Source: Gemmatimonadota bacterium (GTDB lineage Bacteria > Gemmatimonadota > Gemmatimonadetes > Longimicrobiales > UBA6960). From it: 10,255 bases of DNA. Positions 6,800 to 10,255 of the stretch are shown here, piece by piece. Every line of letters starts with the position of its first letter. Within the stretch, counting starts at the first letter, position 1. The DNA lies in assembly GCA_022564535.1 (NCBI GenBank), contig JADFLD010000031.1, forward strand, positions 1-10,255, written 5' to 3'. Under the pieces are notes generated by a model. That model was not told the origin of the DNA. It saw only the letters and a program-made list of their open reading frames with translations, and made no database searches. The translations under genes and the position numbers were made by a program.

Positions 6800-8016
6800 T
6801 GCGGAGGAGCCGGATCCTGTGGGCGGGTTGCATCGCGCTTCTTGTCGCGGCGATCGTCTCGACACCCGCCTTCGCTCAAGACCGAGACTTGAATCGGGAG
6901 ATCCAGCAGAGCCGGCGGCGACTCGAACAGATTCGCGAGGAACGGGCGCGGCTGCAGCGCGAGGTCGGCGACGTCCGCAATCGGGTCCGGAACGCCTCCG
7001 CCGAGCTGGCCAACGTCGAGCGACGACTCTCCGCGTCCCGCTCGGTGCTCGCCGAAGTCGAATTCCAGTCGGAAGCCACGTCCACACAGATCCGGACGAC
7101 GACTCGCAACCTCGTGCAGTCACAGGACCGTCTCTCTGAGCGTCGGGCCGTACTCAATCGGCGGCTCCGCGACATATACAAAATGGGGCCACTCAGGACG
7201 GTACAGGTCTTGTTGGGTGCCCGATCCTTTACCAACCTCTTGAACCGTTACCGCTACCTACAGAGAATCGCTTCGTTCGACCGATCTCTCGTGGAGCAGG
7301 TCCGCGAGCTCGAGTCGGACTTGGACAGGCAGAACCGGGAACTCCGGGACCGCATTGCGCTGCTCGGGAGCCTGCGCCAGGACCGCCTCACCGAGGTTGT
7401 CGAACTTCGCTCGGTGGAGGGTGAGCGGCAGACGGCGTTGCTCCAATTTCGGTCGCGGGAGGAAAGCACGGTATCGCGCATCGAGGCATTGGTCGCTGAC
7501 GAGACCCGAATGACGATGCTGATCGATGATCTCGATGAGCGCCGGAGGGAGTTGGAAGCAGCGCGCCGACTCGCGGGTGGCCCGGCGATTTCCGCCGAGG
7601 ACCTGGGGTCGCTGGATTGGCCGCTCGACGGGGACCTGATCTACAGATTCGGGCGCGACGAGCGCCCCAACGGAACCATACTTCGGTGGAATGGAATAGG
7701 GGTCGCGGCGCCGACGGGAACACCCGTGCATGCCGTGAAGCCAGGCGTCGTCGCGATCGCTGGACCGTTCGCAGGATATGGCGGTACCGTGGTGCTCTAT
7801 CATGGAGACGGGTTCTACACGCTCTACCTCTATCTGGAGGACATCGGCGTGGTGGAGGGCCGTGACGTGAGCGCGGGGCAGGTCGTCGGAACGGTGGGTG
7901 GGGCGGACACGCCTGAGGGCCCGCACCTCGAGTTCCAAATTCGTGCTTCGTTCGACGGTGGCTCCCCGCAGGCGCAAGATCCGCTTCAGTGGCTGCGGCC
8001 GAGGGGACAGCCTTGA
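6799..8016 (+). CDS. envC: EnvC-like murein hydrolase activator, degenerate LytM/M23 domain
   Basis: A 405-residue secreted protein, close to E. coli EnvC (about 419). EnvC-type proteins bind the FtsX periplasmic loop and activate cell-wall amidases during septum splitting. Residues 1-26 are a signal peptide ending in AFA before Gln27. Residues 28-265 are almost entirely charged helical repeats rich in Arg, Glu and Leu, forming a long coiled coil with a break near 115-150 (RDIYKMGPLRTVQVLLGA, the usual EnvC/PcsB hinge). Residues 272-398 are a LytM (M23) fold starting LDWPLDGDL. The HxxxD metal motif reads WNGIG (297-301), the YAH histidine is Tyr345 (LYLYLED) and HxH is HLE (376-378). Only one expected His remains, so it should not cleave peptidoglycan; E. 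coli EnvC has comparable changes. Placement directly after ftsEX supports the activator role. No amidase partner is in the window. The TGA overlaps the likely holB start. Confidence 0.9.
   Translation: MRRSRILWAGCIALLVAAIVSTPAFAQDRDLNREIQQSRRRLEQIREERARLQREVGDVRNRVRNASAELANVERRLSASRSVLAEVEFQSEATSTQIRTTTRNLVQSQDRLSERRAVLNRRLRDIYKMGPLRTVQVLLGARSFTNLLNRYRYLQRIASFDRSLVEQVRELESDLDRQNRELRDRIALLGSLRQDRLTEVVELRSVEGERQTALLQFRSREESTVSRIEALVADETRMTMLIDDLDERRRELEAARRLAGGPAISAEDLGSLDWPLDGDLIYRFGRDERPNGTILRWNGIGVAAPTGTPVHAVKPGVVAIAGPFAGYGGTVVLYHGDGFYTLYLYLEDIGVVEGRDVSAGQVVGTVGGADTPEGPHLEFQIRASFDGGSPQAQDPLQWLRPRGQP
8001..8006 (+). promoter_or_regulatory. Ribosome binding site deciding the holB start
   Basis: GAGGGG ends 6 nt before the TTG at 8013. 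No comparable site precedes the in-frame GTG at 7989, so the TTG with its 4-nt overlap (TTGA) of the envC-like stop is preferred. Confidence 0.5.
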
Positions 8017-9176
8017 CCCTGCACCCGCTGATCGGTCATGAGGAGCTCCGGCGGGTACTGTCCACCGCCCATTCGAACGACGCGCTCCCTGCCTCGCTGC
8101 TCCTCCATGGAGCCAGGGGCGTGGGCAAGCAACACCTGGCCCTCTGGCTCGCTCGCCTTCTGGTGTGCGACGATCCCGGTGCGGGACCGTGCGAGTCGTG
8201 CGGCCCGTGCAGGATGGCGGCCTCCCTGGAGCACCCCGACATTCACTGGTACTTCCCTCTCGTCCGCCCCAAGAATGCGAGTGGAGACAAGCTCGCGGAC
8301 GCGCTCGAGACCGCGCGCCATGAGGAGCTCGCCGAAGTTCGTGCCAACCCACTCCGGCCGAACAGGTCAGGGGAGATCCGCGGCCTCTACTTGGGAACGG
8401 TTCGAAATATTCGCGCGCGGGCTTACAAGCGCTCGACCATGGCGGAAGGCCCGGTGTTCATCATCGGCCAGGCCGAGCTGCTGGTCCCGCAGGAAGCGAG
8501 CCCCGAGGCGGCGAACGCCCTCCTCAAGATCCTCGAAGAACCCCCCGGCTCCGCACGCTTCATCCTCACCAGCAGCGAGCCAGGCCTGCTCTTGCCAACG
8601 ATTCTTTCCAGAAGCGTCTCGCTCCACGTCGGCTCGCTCTCGCACGAACAGGTGAGCGCCTTCCTCCGGAACCACACGGACGCGGACGACAAGGTGATCG
8701 ACTGGGCCGCGGCCCTCGGTCAGGGCTCTCCAGGACGCGCCATGGGCTTCCTTCCCGTGGATGGGGGCCTCGGGCCCCTGGAGGCGCTGCGTCGCCGCGC
8801 CTTCGATCTGGTCATGGCCGCGACGGCGAGTACAGCCTCGGCCGGATACGGAGTCGCGATCTCCTTTCCCCCTGCCCGAGCCCGAGAGTTGATCGAGTTG
8901 TTCTCCTTCGTGGAGGAATGGTTGAGAGATCTGGGTGCGACCGCGGCCGGAGCCGGCGACATGGTCTTCAACCGGGACGCTCTCCCTCGGCTGACGAAGC
9001 ATTGTCGTACCGCGTCGATCTCGGCGGTCGACGTTCCGGCGGCTTTCGCGACGGTCGAGCGAGCACGGGAGCTGGCGCGAGGCAATGTGAATCCCCAACT
9101 GATCGTGACGGGCATGCTGCGAGATCTTCGGGCGGTGCTGAAGACGGGTCACTCCCTCGCGGGGGTGACTCCGTGA
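8013..9176 (+). CDS. holB: DNA polymerase III subunit delta' (HolB)
   Basis: Delta' is the rigid, non-ATPase wrench subunit of the clamp loader that opens and loads the beta clamp. With the TTG start the protein has 387 residues; an in-frame GTG at 7989 would add eight. After LHPLIGHEEL, the Walker A position reads GARGVGKQ (33-40) with Gln in place of Ser/Thr. The zinc module has Cys52, Cys60, Cys63 and Cys66 (CESCGPC). AANALLKILEEPP (166-178) and TILSRS (196-201) are the clamp-loader signatures, the latter with the arginine finger. The Walker B aspartates are missing (FIIGQAELL), as expected for delta' and unlike DnaX. Between about 82 and 146 there is a segment longer than in E. coli, containing FPLVRPKNASG and a YKRSTMAEG stretch; I recall a similar insert in Bacteroidota delta', which fits an FCB organism. 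The C-terminal collar region is about 201-387. It is coupled to the envC-like gene upstream and moaC downstream by 4-nt overlaps. Confidence 0.9.
   Translation: MTLHPLIGHEELRRVLSTAHSNDALPASLLLHGARGVGKQHLALWLARLLVCDDPGAGPCESCGPCRMAASLEHPDIHWYFPLVRPKNASGDKLADALETARHEELAEVRANPLRPNRSGEIRGLYLGTVRNIRARAYKRSTMAEGPVFIIGQAELLVPQEASPEAANALLKILEEPPGSARFILTSSEPGLLLPTILSRSVSLHVGSLSHEQVSAFLRNHTDADDKVIDWAAALGQGSPGRAMGFLPVDGGLGPLEALRRRAFDLVMAATASTASAGYGVAISFPPARARELIELFSFVEEWLRDLGATAAGAGDMVFNRDALPRLTKHCRTASISAVDVPAAFATVERARELARGNVNPQLIVTGMLRDLRAVLKTGHSLAGVTP
9161..9168 (+). promoter_or_regulatory. Ribosome binding site deciding the moaC start
   Basis: GGGGGTGA resembles the GGAGGTGA complement of the 16S rRNA tail and ends 4 nt before the GTG at 9173. 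It supports that start over the long upstream reading in the same frame. Confidence 0.55.
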
Positions 9177-9664
9177 CCGAACACGACCCCGGCCTCACGC
9201 ACCTGGACGCCGAGGGGCGTGCCCGGATGGTGGACGTGTCAGGCAAGAGCGTGACGAATCGCATAGCAATCGCGGAGGGGTACATCGTCATGGCGGCGGC
9301 AACGCTCGAGCAGATCGTAGACGGCCGAACGGCGAAAGGCGATCCGGTCCAGGTAGCCGAGCTCGCCGGAATCATGGGCGGAAAGAAGACGGCTGACCTC
9401 ATTCCGCTGTGTCACGCCCTTCCCGGAACCTCGATCTCCGTGAAGCTCGAGGTGGACGCGACGATCCCCGGCATCCGGGCCCGGGCCGAGGCGAAGGTCG
9501 CCGGTCAGACCGGTGTCGAGATGGAGGCGCTCACCTCCGTGTCGATCGCACTTCTCACGCTCTACGACATGGTGAAAGCCGTCGACCGAGGCATGCGAAT
9601 CGAGGGCGTCAGACTCCTTCACAAGGACGGCGGAGCGTCGGGAAACTGGGAAGCGGAGCCGTAG
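9173..9664 (+). CDS. moaC: MoaC, cyclic pyranopterin monophosphate synthase
   Basis: MoaC acts after MoaA in molybdenum cofactor synthesis, converting 3',8-cyclo-7,8-dihydro-GTP to cyclic pyranopterin monophosphate in the cytoplasm. The 163-residue length is standard. Motifs in order are LTHLDAEGRARMVDV (8-22), AKGD (54-57), AGIMGGKKTADLIPLCHAL (65-83), GVEMEALTSVSIALLTLYDM (114-133) and KDGGASG (151-157). Lys55, Asp132 and Lys135 match the E. coli residues Lys51, Asp128 and Lys131, and His81 matches the LCH histidine. Local differences from the common sequence are IMGGK for IQAAK and LCHA for LCHP, neither at an acid-base residue. The GTG start overlaps the holB stop as GTGA and yields the canonical N-terminus; the frame is open further upstream into holB, but that part is not MoaC-like. 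No other moa, moe or mob gene is visible, so the pathway must be completed elsewhere. It faces the - strand gene across 12 bp. Confidence 0.95.
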   Translation: MTEHDPGLTHLDAEGRARMVDVSGKSVTNRIAIAEGYIVMAAATLEQIVDGRTAKGDPVQVAELAGIMGGKKTADLIPLCHALPGTSISVKLEVDATIPGIRARAEAKVAGQTGVEMEALTSVSIALLTLYDMVKAVDRGMRIEGVRLLHKDGGASGNWEAEP

Positions 9665-9676
9665 TCGACCGGACCT

Positions 9677-10255
9677 TCATCCCGCCCCGCCTCGGCTGAG
9701 TACAATCGGCACCGTGAGCTGCGCTCCGATCCTGAGATAGCGGGCCCGAACCCCCGGGTTCGCTGCTTGCAGGTCACGGACACTGATCCCGTACCGCAGC
9801 GCTATGTGCGACAACGTCTCGCCCTGCGTAACCCTGTGCTGCACGATCGCCATCCGCTCACCGGTCGGAATCTGCGCGTAGTTCGCCTCGAACGTCGCAG
9901 CCCGCCCCAAGGGCACACGCAGGACGACACTCCTACCCGGTGGTGTGAAGCCCCGATAAAGCTCTGGGTTCAGGCGCCAGATCTCGGCCTCCTGGACCTC
10001 AGCGGCACGCGCGAGCACATCGAACGTGGTGGCCTCGGGTACCGTAACTTCGTCGAATCTGAACGGCGGATCCCGCTCGAGTCGTGCGTAGCCGAAACGC
10101 GTCGGATTCGACGCGACTACGATCGCACCAACCAGCTTCGGAAGAAATTCACGCGTCTCACGCGGCCAGTGCTCCCGTAGTGCCCAGAACAGGCTGTCGG
10201 AAGGCTGCGCGACGGCCGCGTACCGATTCCGAATTCGATGTGCCCGGTTTGGGCC
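9677..10255 (-). CDS. mltD: MltD-like membrane-bound lytic transglycosylase with LysM domain (5'-truncated)
   Basis: The reading frame is open to the right edge, giving the last 192 residues of a longer protein; the GTG at 10018 is internal. Lytic transglycosylases cleave the MurNAc-GlcNAc bond in the periplasm with formation of 1,6-anhydro-MurNAc. The catalytic Glu lies outside the window, so activity cannot be judged. What is visible is the end of the GH23 domain (GPNR at the edge, matching the YNxGPxR region, then FWALREHWPRETREFLPKL, about 10133-10189). A linker domain of MltD type follows (VTVPEATTFDVLARAAEV, WRLNPELYRGFTPPG), then one clear LysM peptidoglycan-binding motif at about 9704-9838 (HRVTQGETLSHIALRYG through LRIGAQLTVP). 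PRETR-x-(F/Y)-(L/V)-PK is the hallmark that separates MltD from Slt or MltE. It converges on moaC and is a separate transcription unit. I see no hairpin terminator in the gap. Confidence 0.88.
   Translation of the reverse strand, partial: GPNRAHRIRNRYAAVAQPSDSLFWALREHWPRETREFLPKLVGAIVVASNPTRFGYARLERDPPFRFDEVTVPEATTFDVLARAAEVQEAEIWRLNPELYRGFTPPGRSVVLRVPLGRAATFEANYAQIPTGERMAIVQHRVTQGETLSHIALRYGISVRDLQAANPGVRARYLRIGAQLTVPIVLSRGGAG

Noticed and set aside
6152..7123. Open frame of 323 codons on the - strand opposite ftsX and the envC-like gene
   Set aside because: It covers two recognised + strand genes and has a low-complexity, Arg-rich composition.
7989..8012. Earlier GTG start for holB
   Set aside because: It lacks a ribosome site and would lengthen the overlap with the envC-like gene. 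The TTG at 8013 has GAGGGG at proper spacing. The GTG cannot be excluded.
7258..8352. Open frame of 364 codons on the - strand opposite the envC-like gene and holB
   Set aside because: It spans the junction of two well-supported genes, is Arg- and Pro-rich and shows no domain.
8918..9172. N-terminal extension of moaC into holB
   Set aside because: MoaC proteins begin just before LTHxD, which the GTG at 9173 supplies with a good ribosome site. The extension is a shadow of holB.
9767..10180. Open frame of 137 codons on the + strand at the right edge
   Set aside because: It lies opposite the LysM and linker region of the mltD-like gene and has no motif of its own.
1..10255. Mobile elements, CRISPR arrays, tRNA or rRNA genes, phage or defence genes
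   Set aside because: I see no transposase or integrase motifs, no spaced direct repeats and no RNA gene signatures. All substantial coding space is taken by housekeeping families.

Overview
This is a compact stretch of chromosome from a high-GC bacterium. Nearly every base is coding, the longest gap between genes is 59 bp, and I see no RNA genes, CRISPR arrays or mobile elements. Nine genes run on the + strand and one partial gene runs convergently on the - strand at the right edge. The gene content points to a diderm: a lipoprotein foldase, a SurA-like periplasmic chaperone, FtsEX with an EnvC-like factor, and an MltD-like lytic transglycosylase. The gene order and the long insert in the DNA polymerase III delta' subunit suggest Gemmatimonadota or another member of the FCB group. 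That placement is inference from remembered patterns, not from a search.

Layout, left to right. Positions 1-1431 hold the C-terminal part of Mfd, the transcription-repair coupling factor. Two parvulin-type prolyl isomerase genes follow: a probable lipoprotein (1491-2924) and a SurA-like secreted protein (2961-4268). pdxA for vitamin B6 synthesis (4269-5216) directly abuts the second one, so the surA-pdxA adjacency known from E. coli is present. A possible promoter in the 3' end of pdxA and a short dyad precede a tightly packed block: ftsE, ftsX, an envC-like gene, holB and moaC. All four junctions in that block overlap by 1 or 4 nt. On the - strand, 9677-10255 encodes the C-terminal part of an MltD-like transglycosylase with a LysM domain; it ends 12 bp from the end of moaC.

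How the genes fit together. The left half supports outer-membrane protein folding. The ftsE-ftsX-envC block forms the ATP-driven transmembrane switch that controls septal peptidoglycan hydrolysis. The EnvC-like protein has lost most LytM zinc and catalytic residues, as expected of an activator rather than an enzyme. holB (clamp loader) and moaC (molybdenum cofactor) appear to be co-transcribed without an obvious functional link. I found no clearly undescribed system here. The points most worth a second look are residue substitutions in PdxA and the SurA-like protein, the unassigned C-terminal half of the first prolyl isomerase, the candidate internal promoter with its dyad, and the translationally coupled division-replication-cofactor block.
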